From positions 5,022,001 to 5,086,000 of the forward strand of contig NZ_CP109499.1 of assembly GCF_036231965.1 (NCBI RefSeq): a DNA stretch of 64,000 nucleotides, read 5' to 3'. This stretch comes from Streptomyces sp. NBC_01428 (GTDB taxonomy: Bacteria; Actinomycetota; Actinomycetes; Streptomycetales; Streptomycetaceae). Made by a program: the position numbers and the translations under genes. Under the pieces are notes generated by a model. That model saw only the letters and a program-made list of their open reading frames with translations, ran no database searches and had not been told where the DNA came from. Position 1 is the stretch's first letter; each line of letters starts with the position of its first letter. Positions 40,339-49,649 of the stretch are shown here, one piece after another.

Positions 40339-40526
40339 GACCGAACTGTACGTGGCGGTGTCCGAGGGCTTTCGGGAGCCCGGTCGGAGGGGGCGGCGGG
40401 GGCCGCGGCCCGATGGGGACGGGTGGGGACGGCGGTGGAGCGGGAGTCCGGCGGTGCTGTGCCCCTCGGAGAGCGCTCGGTGGCCTCCGAGGGGCGATGC
40501 CGTCCCCGGAGCGGGGACGGGGGACC

Positions 40527-40976
40527 TCAGAAATGGGTGTTCGCCACCCCCGAGGCGAACGCCGTGTCGCAGACGGGCCGCGCGAACGACTGGGCGCGCG
40601 TGGGTCCGTAGGCACGGACCGCGGCGCGCCCCAGGGCGCGGGCGATGGACACGCAGTGCTTCGCGAGCGACGGACGCCCGTTCACCGCCTGCTGGAGGTG
40701 GGTGAGGGCGACGCCCGGGTTCTTCTCCTGGAGCTCCAGGAGGAGTTTGTCGCGCAGGACGTCCTGCGGGGCGCGGGAGACGGCTCGCGAGGAGACGTCT
40801 TCGGAGGACGCGGTGAGCACCGAGTTCGAGGGATTCCCCGACCAGTTGACTCGGGTGACCGCGAGAGTCCCGGAGAGCACCAGGACGACAGGCAGAACGA
40901 GGGCGAGGGTGCGGCCGATCCGGCGGGCGGGGCCACGGCCACGCCGGGTCGATTGGTTAGAGGTGGAGTGCTTCAC
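40527..40976 (-). CDS. Single-pass membrane or secreted hypothetical protein
   Basis: 149 residues. A basic N-terminus and one hydrophobic segment (IGRTLALVLPVVLVLSGTLAVTRV, ~20-43) are followed by an extracytoplasmic helical domain (DVLRDKLLLELQEKNPGVALTHLQQAVNGRPSLAKHCVSIARALGRAAV) with two Cys that could pair. It resembles no family I know by name. The start is GTG 40976 with TACCCT ending 7 nt upstream, so probably leaderless. Confidence 0.65.
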   Translation of the reverse strand: MKHSTSNQSTRRGRGPARRIGRTLALVLPVVLVLSGTLAVTRVNWSGNPSNSVLTASSEDVSSRAVSRAPQDVLRDKLLLELQEKNPGVALTHLQQAVNGRPSLAKHCVSIARALGRAAVRAYGPTRAQSFARPVCDTAFASGVANTHF

Positions 40977-40983
40977 GCGAGTG

Positions 40984-40989
40984 AGGGTA
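40984..40989 (-). promoter_or_regulatory. -10 element of gene 40527-40976 (leaderless)
   Basis: TACCCT on the minus strand, 7 nt before GTG 40976. Confidence 0.45.
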
Positions 40990-41112
40990 GCGCGGGGTGA
41001 TGATTTGGCGACATTTAGTCACCGGTTCGGGGGATGGGCAATCGACGTTTTCGAGGTAGTGGGTTGACGCACAGATATCGAAATGCCCGGTCTGCCGGGG
41101 TATTTGTCGACA

Positions 41113-41152
41113 ACGAAGAAGGCCCCGCAGCAGGCTGCGGGGCCTTCTTCGT
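41113..41152 (-). terminator. Terminator of msiK
   Basis: A perfect 18-bp stem (41113-41130 with 41135-41152), loop CAGG, lies 58 nt beyond the msiK stop on its strand. Confidence 0.88.
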
Positions 41153-41209
41153 CAACTTGGGTGAATTCACCCTCTACGGGGTGTGCGTTCGGCCCGGACG
41201 ACGCGGACG

Positions 41210-42346
<1,137 letters not shown>

Positions 42347-42406
42347 GGTGAGGGGCCCCCTTCACCGGCAGGAACGTGCCGGACGATCCGTTGTAAAGGT
42401 GGTGAT

Positions 42407-42430
42407 CCACTACGAACGGGTCCGTAGTGG
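42407..42430. promoter_or_regulatory. Inverted repeat upstream of msiK
   Basis: CCACTACG (42407-42414) and CGTAGTGG (42423-42430) with an 8-nt spacer, 61 nt upstream of the msiK start. It differs from the CebR and DasR sites I know. Candidate operator. Confidence 0.45.
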
Positions 42431-42588
42431 TGTAGTCCACATGGGTGAACTGGTTCAGGACGCTACCTGCCGTTCACGTGTTCTGTCAGTACTCCGGGAC
42501 CGGTGAAGTTCGCGGAAATTTTCGACAGGGGCCCCTGGTGACGTGGGTACACTGCACGGGCACGTACACAGCGCACGCGCGCGTGCAG

Positions 42589-42662
42589 GCCTCCTTAGCT
42601 CAGATGGCCAGAGCAACGCACTTGTAATGCGTAGGTCGTCGGTTCGAATCCGACAGGGGGCT
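42589..42662 (+). tRNA. tRNA-Thr (anticodon TGT)
   Basis: A 74-nt cloverleaf. Acceptor GCCTCCT pairs with AGGGGGC (one T-G), discriminator T at 42662; the D arm contains TAGCTCAGATGGCCAGAGCA; the anticodon stem ACGCA/TGCGT holds loop CTTGTAA with TGT at 42623-42625; T arm GTCGG-TTCGAAT-CCGAC. CCA is not encoded. A 14-bp palindrome GCACGCGCGCGTGC lies just upstream and a terminator downstream. Confidence 0.96.
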
Positions 42663-42674
42663 CTTTTTGAGTTC

Positions 42675-42707
42675 AAGCCCAGCTCGGACGGTGTCCGAGC
42701 TGGGCTT
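42675..42707 (+). terminator. Terminator of tRNA-Thr
   Basis: A perfect 15-bp stem AAGCCCAGCTCGGAC with its complement around GGT, ending in TT, 12 nt after the tRNA. Confidence 0.88.
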
Positions 42708-42869
42708 TTGCGTGGGGTCGGTCGGCACGGCGGGTCCCGGCGTTCTCGGGACGCCTCTGGTGTCCGAAGGGGCAGTCGGCAGGGCAGCCGGAGGGGGCCG
42801 TCGGGGCACAGTGTTTCGCCCCTCGGCCCCACAACCCCCGGCTCCGCGACGTTCGCCGCCCCGGGGCCG

Positions 42870-44660
42870 TCAGACGGTGAACTTGACCGCTTCGAGGTAG
42901 CGGTCGTTCTCCAGGGCGCCGCCGAAGATGTAGCCGGGCCGGGCGTCCGCGCAGCCCTGGCCGCCCCAGTCGAACGAGTGGACCTTGGCCAGCTGGCAGA
43001 CGCGTCCGGTGCCGACGTTGATGGCGAAGCCGGACATGTTCGGCGCGCCCTTCTTCGTGCTGCCGATGTAGTTGTTCGCGCCGTCCGCCCTGACCGGCGT
43101 CCACTGCGGCATCCACTTGCCCCGGCCGTCCTTGGAGGCGGAGTTGTGGACGAAGGCGTTGGCGGAGGATCCCCCGCTGCCCGACACCGCGATGTTGAGG
43201 GCCTTGATCGGGCGGTTCTGGTTGGTCGTGCCGGCCATCGTCCCGTCGCACACGGGCTTCTGCCAGCCCTGTCCGGAGACGTAGGCGCGGTAGCAGATGT
43301 GCCGCCCCGACGGGTCGTTCCTGGCGAGCCGCTTCACGGCGCTCGCCGCCGTGTCCTGCGCGGGCTTCGCGGGCTTCGCGGTCACCGTGGCCTGCGGCGG
43401 CCTCGCCGTGATGGTGACGACGACCCCTCCGCCGCCTCCCGGCTTCTTCGTCTCCTTCTTCGCGTCCTTCGACTTCTTCGGCTTCGGAGACGGGGACGCC
43501 GAGACGCTGGGCGGCGGCGGGAGACTCGGCGACGAGGTCGATATCGGCCCCGGCTTCCCGGCCTGCGGGCTCTTGCTCGTCTCCTCGCTCGACCGGGCGG
43601 CCTCCTTGCGGTGCCCGCCGTCGTCCGAGCCCCCGCTGCCCAGGATCACCAGCGGAACGATCACAAGGGCAGCCACGACGAGGCCCACCGGCCCGACGAC
43701 CATCGGCCGGTGCAGCAGGCCCGGACCCCGGTACTCGTCGTCCGACTGGCGCGACCCCGGCCTGCGGACGAGCTGCGGCGCGGGGCGTGCGGCGGCGGCC
43801 CCGGCGACCGGGAATCCCTCCTCCCGGCCCGAGTCCGCCCCGAAGTCCGCGGCCTCGTCGTCATCGTCATCGGCATCGTCGTCCGCGTACGAGGGTGCCG
43901 ACGCGTACGAGGAGGACGGCGCGTTGGGGGCCGGTGGCGGCGGAGGCAGCGGGGCCGCCTCCCGCAGCCTCTGCTGCTCCAGCGCGTACGCCTCTACGTC
44001 GTAACCGTCGTCATCGTCATCGTCATCGTCGGCTTCGGCTTCGGCTTCGGCGGCTTCGGCGTCGTGATCTTCTTCGTCGTCGTCCTCGTATGCGCCGGCG
44101 GCGTCACCGTCGTACGGGTCGTCGTCGTAGTCGTCGTCGGCGTCCTCGGCGTAGGCGCCGTGGCCGTCCCCCTCGGCCGCCCGCTCCTCGGCGAAGTCCT
44201 CGGTTCCGTCGGCGAGTTCGGCTTCGGCCGGCGGCGGCCCCGTGTGCTCAGGTGCCGGTACCGGCAGCGGTACGGGAGCCGGCGGCGGGGTCGGTTCCTG
44301 CTGCGGTTCCTGCTGCTCCTGCTGGTCCAGCAGGCTGCTCGAACCGTCGGGCGCCACCTCGACGAACGCCACGTAGCCCGCCGACGGGTCGGAGATGGTG
44401 GCGGTCACCGTGGTGTTCAGGTCGCGGGCGTACCCGTGCAGGACGTCGAGGATCGCGGCGTCGACCGTCGTTCCCGCCGACGCGGGCACGGGCTCGCCGT
44501 CGATGGCGGCCGAGCCGTCGCCCGAGATGACCACCGCGAAGCGGGGTGCCGGTTCGGACGCCTCGCCCACGGTGTCCGGCTTGCCGAGATCCATCGGCTT
44601 CCCGGGCACGGCAGGGTCGCCTCCCGTGTTCGGCTCGTCGGTCTCTTCGCCCCGGCTCAT
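42870..44660 (-). CDS. Single-pass membrane protein with acidic cytoplasmic domain
   Basis: 596 residues. Residues ~35-110 form a small alpha-beta domain (RFAVVISGDGSAAIDGEPVP, TVTATISDPSAGYVAFVEV). Residues ~115-315 are disordered with long Asp/Glu runs (DDDYDDDPYDGD, EADDDDDDDDGYDV). One membrane helix (VVGPVGLVVAALVIVPLVILG, ~320-340) leads to a Ser/Pro/Lys linker and a ~150-residue C-terminal domain outside the membrane with Trp/Gly motifs (CYRAYVSGQGWQKPVCDG, SAFVHNS-like). The C-terminal part resembles clostridial hydrophobic-W-type repeats, weakly. A TGAACC/CGTTGCG promoter motif lies upstream. The ribosome-binding site AGGAAGGAAA is clear. Confidence 0.72.
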   Translation of the reverse strand: MSRGEETDEPNTGGDPAVPGKPMDLGKPDTVGEASEPAPRFAVVISGDGSAAIDGEPVPASAGTTVDAAILDVLHGYARDLNTTVTATISDPSAGYVAFVEVAPDGSSSLLDQQEQQEPQQEPTPPPAPVPLPVPAPEHTGPPPAEAELADGTEDFAEERAAEGDGHGAYAEDADDDYDDDPYDGDAAGAYEDDDEEDHDAEAAEAEAEADDDDDDDDGYDVEAYALEQQRLREAAPLPPPPPAPNAPSSSYASAPSYADDDADDDDDEAADFGADSGREEGFPVAGAAAARPAPQLVRRPGSRQSDDEYRGPGLLHRPMVVGPVGLVVAALVIVPLVILGSGGSDDGGHRKEAARSSEETSKSPQAGKPGPISTSSPSLPPPPSVSASPSPKPKKSKDAKKETKKPGGGGGVVVTITARPPQATVTAKPAKPAQDTAASAVKRLARNDPSGRHICYRAYVSGQGWQKPVCDGTMAGTTNQNRPIKALNIAVSGSGGSSANAFVHNSASKDGRGKWMPQWTPVRADGANNYIGSTKKGAPNMSGFAINVGTGRVCQLAKVHSFDWGGQGCADARPGYIFGGALENDRYLEAVKFTV

Positions 44661-44728
44661 CGCGTTTCCTTCCTGACGTTCCCCGCCGCACGGCTCCGGC
44701 AGGGCCCGTCGCGTCGGTCCCCGCGTAG

Positions 44729-44757
44729 CGCAACGGGTGCCGGCCGGAAACGGTTCA
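44729..44757 (-). promoter_or_regulatory. ECF-like promoter motif copy 1
   Basis: On the minus strand TGAACC-N16-CGTTGCG, ~69 nt before the start codon of the acidic membrane protein at 44660. The -10 differs from the consensus CGTTGTG by one base. Confidence 0.7.
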
Positions 44758-44895
44758 ATCCCGCGGGGGTACGGAACGGACCCTGTGCGTCCGTGCGTTC
44801 CCGTCCGCCGTTCGCTGCCCCCGAGGGCGGGGGCGGGCGGACCGGGAGGGCAGCGTGCCCCGGGGCCGGCAGCGGTCCGGAACCGTCAAGACCCC

Positions 44896-44922
44896 TTGTG
44901 TGAAACAGGTGTTCAGTACAGT
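44896..44922 (+). promoter_or_regulatory. Candidate promoter of the AfsR-like gene
   Basis: TTGTGT (44896-44901) and TACAGT (44917-44922) are spaced 15 nt, 28 nt upstream of the GTG start. It is not of the TGAACC/CGTTGTG class. Confidence 0.35.
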
Positions 44923-44950
44923 CCGAAGAGTGAAGGCCTACGAGGAATCC

Positions 44951-47866
44951 GTGCGTTTCGCCGTGCTGGGGCCGGTCCGGGCATGGCACGGCGAACAGGA
45001 GGTGGACGTCGGTTCCCCGCAGCAGCGGGCGGTGCTGGCGGCCCTCCTGCTGCGCCGTGGACGCCCCGTCATGCTCGGTGAACTCCTCGACGCGGTCTGG
45101 GGCGAACAGCCGCCGGCGGCCGCCGTGTCCGTCCTGCGGACCTATGTGTCCCGGCTGCGCAAGGCGCTGGAACCGGAACGGGACACCACCGACGCACCCC
45201 GGGTGGTCGTGTCCGTCGGCGACGGCTACCTTCTCCGGCTCCCCGAAGGCGCCCTGGACCTCGACGTGTTCGAGCGGCGGACCGCCGAGGCCCGCCGGCT
45301 GCGCGCCGCCGGCGAACCGGCCGCCGCGGCCGATCTGCTGCGCGCGGCCCTCGCGGGCTGGCAGGGCGCGGCGCTGGCCGGAGTCCCCGGCCCGCTCGCC
45401 GAGTCCGAGGCGTCCCGGCTGAACGAACAGCGGCTCGCCGCCCTGGAGGCCCGGCTCGACGTGGACGTGGAGCTGGGACGGGACGGCGAGGTGATCGCCG
45501 AACTCCTCGCGCTGACCGGCAGGTTCCCGCTGCGCGAGCAACTGTGCCGGCTGCTCATGCTGGCGCTGTACCGGTCCGGTCGGCAGGCCGAGGCACTCGC
45601 CACCTATCGCAGGACGCGGGCCACACTGGTGGCCGAGCTGGGTATCGAACCCGGCGCCGCACTGCAGGATCTGCACGACCGCATCCTCGCCGCCGACGTG
45701 TCCCTCGGTGCCGGGCCGCCCGCGACGCCCGAGCAGACCGGGAAGGCGGAGCCGCCGGAGGTGTCGGCCGAACCGGCGCCGCCGGTCGTCGCGCACCCGG
45801 CGCGTCCCGCACAACTCCCCGCCGACCTGCCGACGTTCGCCGGACGCTCCGCCGAACTGGAGCGCGCCCGCGCCCTGTTGCCCGAGGGTGGCAGCACCCC
45901 GGCCTCGGTGGTCATCAGCGCGATCGGCGGCATGGCCGGCATCGGCAAGACGACCCTCGCCGTGCACTGGGCCCACGAGATCGCCGACCGCTTCTCCGAC
46001 GGGCAGCTCTACGTCAATCTGCGCGGCTTCGACCCGACCGGTGTCGTCGTGACGCCGGAGGAGGCCATCCGTACGTTCCTCGACGCGCTCGGTGTCCCCC
46101 CGATGCGGATCCCCGCAGGCCTCGACGCCCAGGCGGCGCTGTACCGCAGCCTCCTCGCCCGGCGTCGGGTGCTCGTCCTGCTCGACAACGCACGGGACAC
46201 CGAACAGGTCCGGCCGCTGCTGCCCGGCTCTCCGGGCTGCCTGGTCATCGTGACCAGCCGCAACCAGCTCACCGGACTGGTCGCCGGGGAGGGCGCCCAC
46301 CCGCTGACGCTGGACCAGCTGTCGCCCGCCGAGGCGCACGACCTCCTGGCGCGCCGCCTCGGCACCGAACGGCTCGCGGCGGAACCGCAGGCGACGGACG
46401 AGATCATCACCCGGTGCGCCCGGCTGCCGCTCGCCCTGTCCATCGTCGCCGCGCACGCCGCCGCGTACCCCGGCTTCCCGCTCAGCGCGATCGTCGACGA
46501 ACTGCGGGAGACCCACGGCAGTCTCGACGCCTTCGCCGGCGGCGACGACATCACCACCGACGTACGGGCGGTCTTCTCCTGGTCGTACAAGGTGCTGTCG
46601 GCGCCGGCCGCGCGCCTCTTCCATCTGCTGAGCCTGCACTCCGGGCCCGACATCTCCGCGCCCGCCGCCGCGGCGCTCACCGGCCTGCCGTCCCGGGAGG
46701 CCCGCGGGCTGCTCGTCGAACTGACCCGGGCCCATCTGCTCACCGAGCACTTCCCCGGCCGCTACACCCTGCACGACCTGCTGCGGGTGTACGCCGCCGA
46801 ACGGGTCCGCGCCGAGGAGACGCCCGAGGAGCGGGACCTGGCGGTGGAACGGCTGCTCTCCTGGTACCTGCACACCGCCGAGGCCGCCTATCCGCACATC
46901 ACCCCGCACCGGCGCCGGATCCCGCTCGATCCGCTGCCCCCGCTGTGCCGGCCGCTGGACTTCGGCACGCAGGACGAGGCGGTGCGCTGGTGCGAGAAGG
47001 AGCGCGGCAATCTCGTCAGCGCCGTCCACCAGGCCGCCGCGTCCGGGCACCCCGGGATCGCGTGGCGGCTGCCCGCCGTGCTGTGGGGCTTCTTCTACCT
47101 GCGCAGCCACATCCACGACTGGCTCGACACCGCGAAGGCCGGCCTGGCCGCCGCGCGCGGCGCCCACGACCGCGACGGCGTGGCGCAGGGACTCGCGGAC
47201 GTGGCCGCCGCGCTGCGCAGTTCGGGGCGGCTCGACGAGACGATCGACCACCTGCACCAGGCGATGACCGCCTACCGCGACCTCGGCGACCACGACGGCC
47301 GCGCCTCGGCGGTCGCCAATCTCGGCGACGCCTACCTCCAGTCGGGGCAGCTCGACAAGGCCATCGAGTACACCCGGCGCGGCCTGGCCATCGAACGGGT
47401 CATCGGCGGCGCCTGGGGCGAGGGCATCGCCCTCAGCAACCTGGGCGACGCCTACCAGAAGCTCGGCCGCTTCGACGAGGCCGTCGCCTGCCTGGACCAG
47501 GCACTGACGGTCCTGCGCGCGGGCGGCAACCGCTGGGTCGAGGGCGTGACCCTCGACATCCTCGGCACCGTCCACCGCCGTCTCCGGCGCCACGACGCCG
47601 CCGTCGAGTACCACCTCCAGGCCCTCAAGACCCACCGGGACATCGGCAACCGGTGGGGCGAGGGCCACACGCTCGGCAACCTCGGGGACGTCCACCTGGA
47701 CGCCCAGGAGCCGGAGGCGGCGCGCGACAGCTGGCGCCAGGCCCTGGCGATCTTCGTGGAGTTCGACCATCCGGACGCCGAGAAGGTCCGCGTGCGGCTC
47801 GGCCGCCTCGAGGACGGGCCGTCCGACGCCCGTGCCCCGAGGGCCGAGCCGGGACGGACCGCCTGA
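44951..47866 (+). CDS. AfsR/SARP-type regulator with NB-ARC and TPR domains
   Basis: 971 residues. An OmpR-type DNA-binding domain (~1-95: RFAVLGPVRAWHGEQEVDVGSPQQRAVLAALLLRRGRPV...LRTYVSRLRKAL), a bacterial transcriptional activation domain (~100-250: LDLDVFERR, LALYRSGRQAEALATYRRTRATLVAELGIEPG), an NB-ARC ATPase (Walker A GMAGIGKTTLA at ~326-336, LVLLDNARDTEQVRPLLPG, VIVTSRN) and C-terminal TPRs (~700-960, including AVANLGDAYLQSGQLDKAIEYTRRGLAI). AfsR-type proteins activate secondary metabolism or morphogenesis genes after nucleotide-controlled assembly. GTG 44951 is chosen for GAGGA 5 nt upstream. An antisense promoter-like motif lies past its 3' end. Confidence 0.9.
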   Translation: MRFAVLGPVRAWHGEQEVDVGSPQQRAVLAALLLRRGRPVMLGELLDAVWGEQPPAAAVSVLRTYVSRLRKALEPERDTTDAPRVVVSVGDGYLLRLPEGALDLDVFERRTAEARRLRAAGEPAAAADLLRAALAGWQGAALAGVPGPLAESEASRLNEQRLAALEARLDVDVELGRDGEVIAELLALTGRFPLREQLCRLLMLALYRSGRQAEALATYRRTRATLVAELGIEPGAALQDLHDRILAADVSLGAGPPATPEQTGKAEPPEVSAEPAPPVVAHPARPAQLPADLPTFAGRSAELERARALLPEGGSTPASVVISAIGGMAGIGKTTLAVHWAHEIADRFSDGQLYVNLRGFDPTGVVVTPEEAIRTFLDALGVPPMRIPAGLDAQAALYRSLLARRRVLVLLDNARDTEQVRPLLPGSPGCLVIVTSRNQLTGLVAGEGAHPLTLDQLSPAEAHDLLARRLGTERLAAEPQATDEIITRCARLPLALSIVAAHAAAYPGFPLSAIVDELRETHGSLDAFAGGDDITTDVRAVFSWSYKVLSAPAARLFHLLSLHSGPDISAPAAAALTGLPSREARGLLVELTRAHLLTEHFPGRYTLHDLLRVYAAERVRAEETPEERDLAVERLLSWYLHTAEAAYPHITPHRRRIPLDPLPPLCRPLDFGTQDEAVRWCEKERGNLVSAVHQAAASGHPGIAWRLPAVLWGFFYLRSHIHDWLDTAKAGLAAARGAHDRDGVAQGLADVAAALRSSGRLDETIDHLHQAMTAYRDLGDHDGRASAVANLGDAYLQSGQLDKAIEYTRRGLAIERVIGGAWGEGIALSNLGDAYQKLGRFDEAVACLDQALTVLRAGGNRWVEGVTLDILGTVHRRLRRHDAAVEYHLQALKTHRDIGNRWGEGHTLGNLGDVHLDAQEPEAARDSWRQALAIFVEFDHPDAEKVRVRLGRLEDGPSDARAPRAEPGRTA

Positions 47867-47931
47867 CATGTGTCTCCTTCGACGAGGGGCCGGCCGCGGC
47901 CCGGGGGAGGGCCGCGACCGGGTTCCCCCCG

Positions 47932-47960
47932 CACAACGGGGCGCGGGGGCGGACGGTTCA
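47932..47960 (-). promoter_or_regulatory. ECF-like promoter motif copy 2 (antisense to the AfsR-like gene)
   Basis: On the minus strand TGAACC-N16-CGTTGTG. It is followed ~55 nt downstream by AAGGAG and an ATG at 47869, inside a frame that stays open antisense to the AfsR-like gene down to 44657. Confidence 0.6.
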
Positions 47961-47974
47961 ACCGCCGGGGCAGG

Positions 47975-49546
47975 TCAGCCTGCGTCGTGGTAGACCCGGC
48001 CGCTCGCGTTGGCGGTCGCCCCGTCGTACAGACCGGTCGGGCTGGTCACCGTGGAGAGCGTGAACCACGCGTACCGCTCCATGAAGTCCAGGCCGTCCAG
48101 CATCTGCGTCGAGGAGCGGATGAAGTCGGTCTGCTCCTGCTGGCTCGGGTAGCGGGGCGTGCCCTTGGAGAAGTCGATCAGGCCGTACTCCGTCAGCCAG
48201 ACCGGCTTGTGATAGCGGTCGTGCACCGCCTGGAGGTAGCCGCGGAGCTGGTTGGCGGCGTCGGGTCCGAAGTCGGCGCCGTACCAGTGCACCGGGATGA
48301 AGTCGACGCGCAGCCCCCGCTGGGCGGCCCCCTGCATGAACCGGTCCAGCCAGCCGCCAGCCACGTCGGCGCCGGTGGCGACCGCGGGAGCGCCGAGCCG
48401 CAGACCGGTCGCCTCCAGCCGGGGCCACTGGTCGAGCGCCTGCTCGGGCGTCATGTTCGCCTGGGTCGGCGAGTCCGGCTCGTTGAAGCCGAGGAGTTCC
48501 TTGCCCTCCTTGGCGGCCTGGCCGAGTTCGGTGTCGGTGACCGAGCCGGGACCCCAGATCATCGGGACGTAGTCGACGCCGTTCGGCCTGGTCACCGCGC
48601 CCGTCGAGGAAGCCCAGTTGAAGTACCAGGAGGCGCCGGAGTCGGCGAGCGCCTGGGAGGCGCCGTCGACGGGGTTGAGGCTGACGCCCTTGCGTCCGGC
48701 GGCCGGGGTCTTGTTCTCCGGGGCCGGCTGTGTGGCGGCGGGCTCGGCCGGGGCCGCGCTGCCGGTGCCGAACGCGACGGTCAGGCCGGTGCACTTGGTG
48801 CACTGGTACATGACCTTGTTGCCCGGCTCGGCGTCCTGCTTCGACCAGGCGTACGCGGTCGGGCACTTCTGGTTGACCATGTCGCTGTAGCCGGTCTTCG
48901 CGTCCCGGTTCGGGTTGACGCACACCAGCGGCGCGCCCGTGCCCTGGTCCTTGACGAGGTTGTCGGCCGGGCACGCGGACAGCAGGTCCTCCGCGCAGCC
49001 CGCCACCGCGCACTCGCCGCTCGCGGGCGGTGCCACGTCGTTCGGGGTGATGGTGACCGGTGCGGCGACGGCGTTGACGTAGCTCACGTCGTACCAGGGG
49101 GCGAGTGAGTCGGCCGGGTCGAAGTTGAACTCGGCCAGCCCCGTGGGCTGTTCACCGGTCGAGCAGCGATCGGCGTGCGGTCCGCAGTCGCCGACGGCAC
49201 AGTGGAACGTACTGCCGTCCTCGCCGCCGCAGCCCTGGCGCGCGAAGAAGGTGCCGCGCCAGTGCCCGGCGCCCGCGCGCTCGGGGACGGTGACCGTGGC
49301 GGACTGGCCGGGGTCGAGCACCGGCAGGCCGGTGAGCGCGGTCGAGCCGTCGGCGTTGACCGTGCTGCCGACCCAGATACGGCTGCCCGTCCTGTTCTGC
49401 AGGGTGACGGTGTGCTCGGCGACGTCGGCGGCCGGTGTGCCCTGGATGCTCCGGCCGGAACGGTGGGACTGCACCGCGAAGGCGGTGCCGGTCACACCGA
49501 CGATGACGAGGAGCAGGGCGAGGAGTAAGGGGGTGCGTCTGCGCAT
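47975..49546 (-). CDS. Secreted thaumatin-like / GH128 beta-1,3-glucanase fusion
   Basis: 523 residues. A signal or anchor segment (LLLALLLVIVGVTGTAFAV) is followed by a Cys-rich thaumatin-like domain (~40-265: TVTLQNRTGSRIWVGS, FFARQGCGGEDG, GLAEFNFD, WYDVSYVNAVAAPVTITPN, and ~14 Cys). A GH128 (Asl1-type) TIM barrel occupies ~290-520: GASWYFNWAS, VPMIWGPGSV, acid/base Glu in LLGFNEPD, HWYGADF and nucleophile Glu in VWLTEYGLIDF. This predicts an exported enzyme acting on fungal or plant-type beta-1,3-glucan. It is preceded by ECF-like motif copy 3. ATG 49546 has GGAG upstream. Confidence 0.85.
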   Translation of the reverse strand: MRRRTPLLLALLLVIVGVTGTAFAVQSHRSGRSIQGTPAADVAEHTVTLQNRTGSRIWVGSTVNADGSTALTGLPVLDPGQSATVTVPERAGAGHWRGTFFARQGCGGEDGSTFHCAVGDCGPHADRCSTGEQPTGLAEFNFDPADSLAPWYDVSYVNAVAAPVTITPNDVAPPASGECAVAGCAEDLLSACPADNLVKDQGTGAPLVCVNPNRDAKTGYSDMVNQKCPTAYAWSKQDAEPGNKVMYQCTKCTGLTVAFGTGSAAPAEPAATQPAPENKTPAAGRKGVSLNPVDGASQALADSGASWYFNWASSTGAVTRPNGVDYVPMIWGPGSVTDTELGQAAKEGKELLGFNEPDSPTQANMTPEQALDQWPRLEATGLRLGAPAVATGADVAGGWLDRFMQGAAQRGLRVDFIPVHWYGADFGPDAANQLRGYLQAVHDRYHKPVWLTEYGLIDFSKGTPRYPSQQEQTDFIRSSTQMLDGLDFMERYAWFTLSTVTSPTGLYDGATANASGRVYHDAG

Positions 49547-49605
49547 AGGGCGTGCCTCTCCGTGGGGGATGCGCTGGTACGGCGATCGGGTGGCGTCGCC
49601 GCAGG

Positions 49606-49635
49606 CACGACGGATGGGCGGGGGTGGATGGTTCA
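49606..49635 (-). promoter_or_regulatory. ECF-like promoter motif copy 3
   Basis: On the minus strand TGAACC-N17-CGTCGTG, ~60 nt before the start of the thaumatin/GH128 gene. Confidence 0.7.
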
Positions 49636-49649
49636 CCTGGCGGGGGATG

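Noticed and set aside
45544..48063. 839-codon open frame on the plus strand overlapping the AfsR-like gene
   Set aside because: Arg/Ala/Gly/Pro-only composition typical of a shifted frame in high-G+C DNA; the overlapping frame has clear BTAD, NB-ARC and TPR domains.
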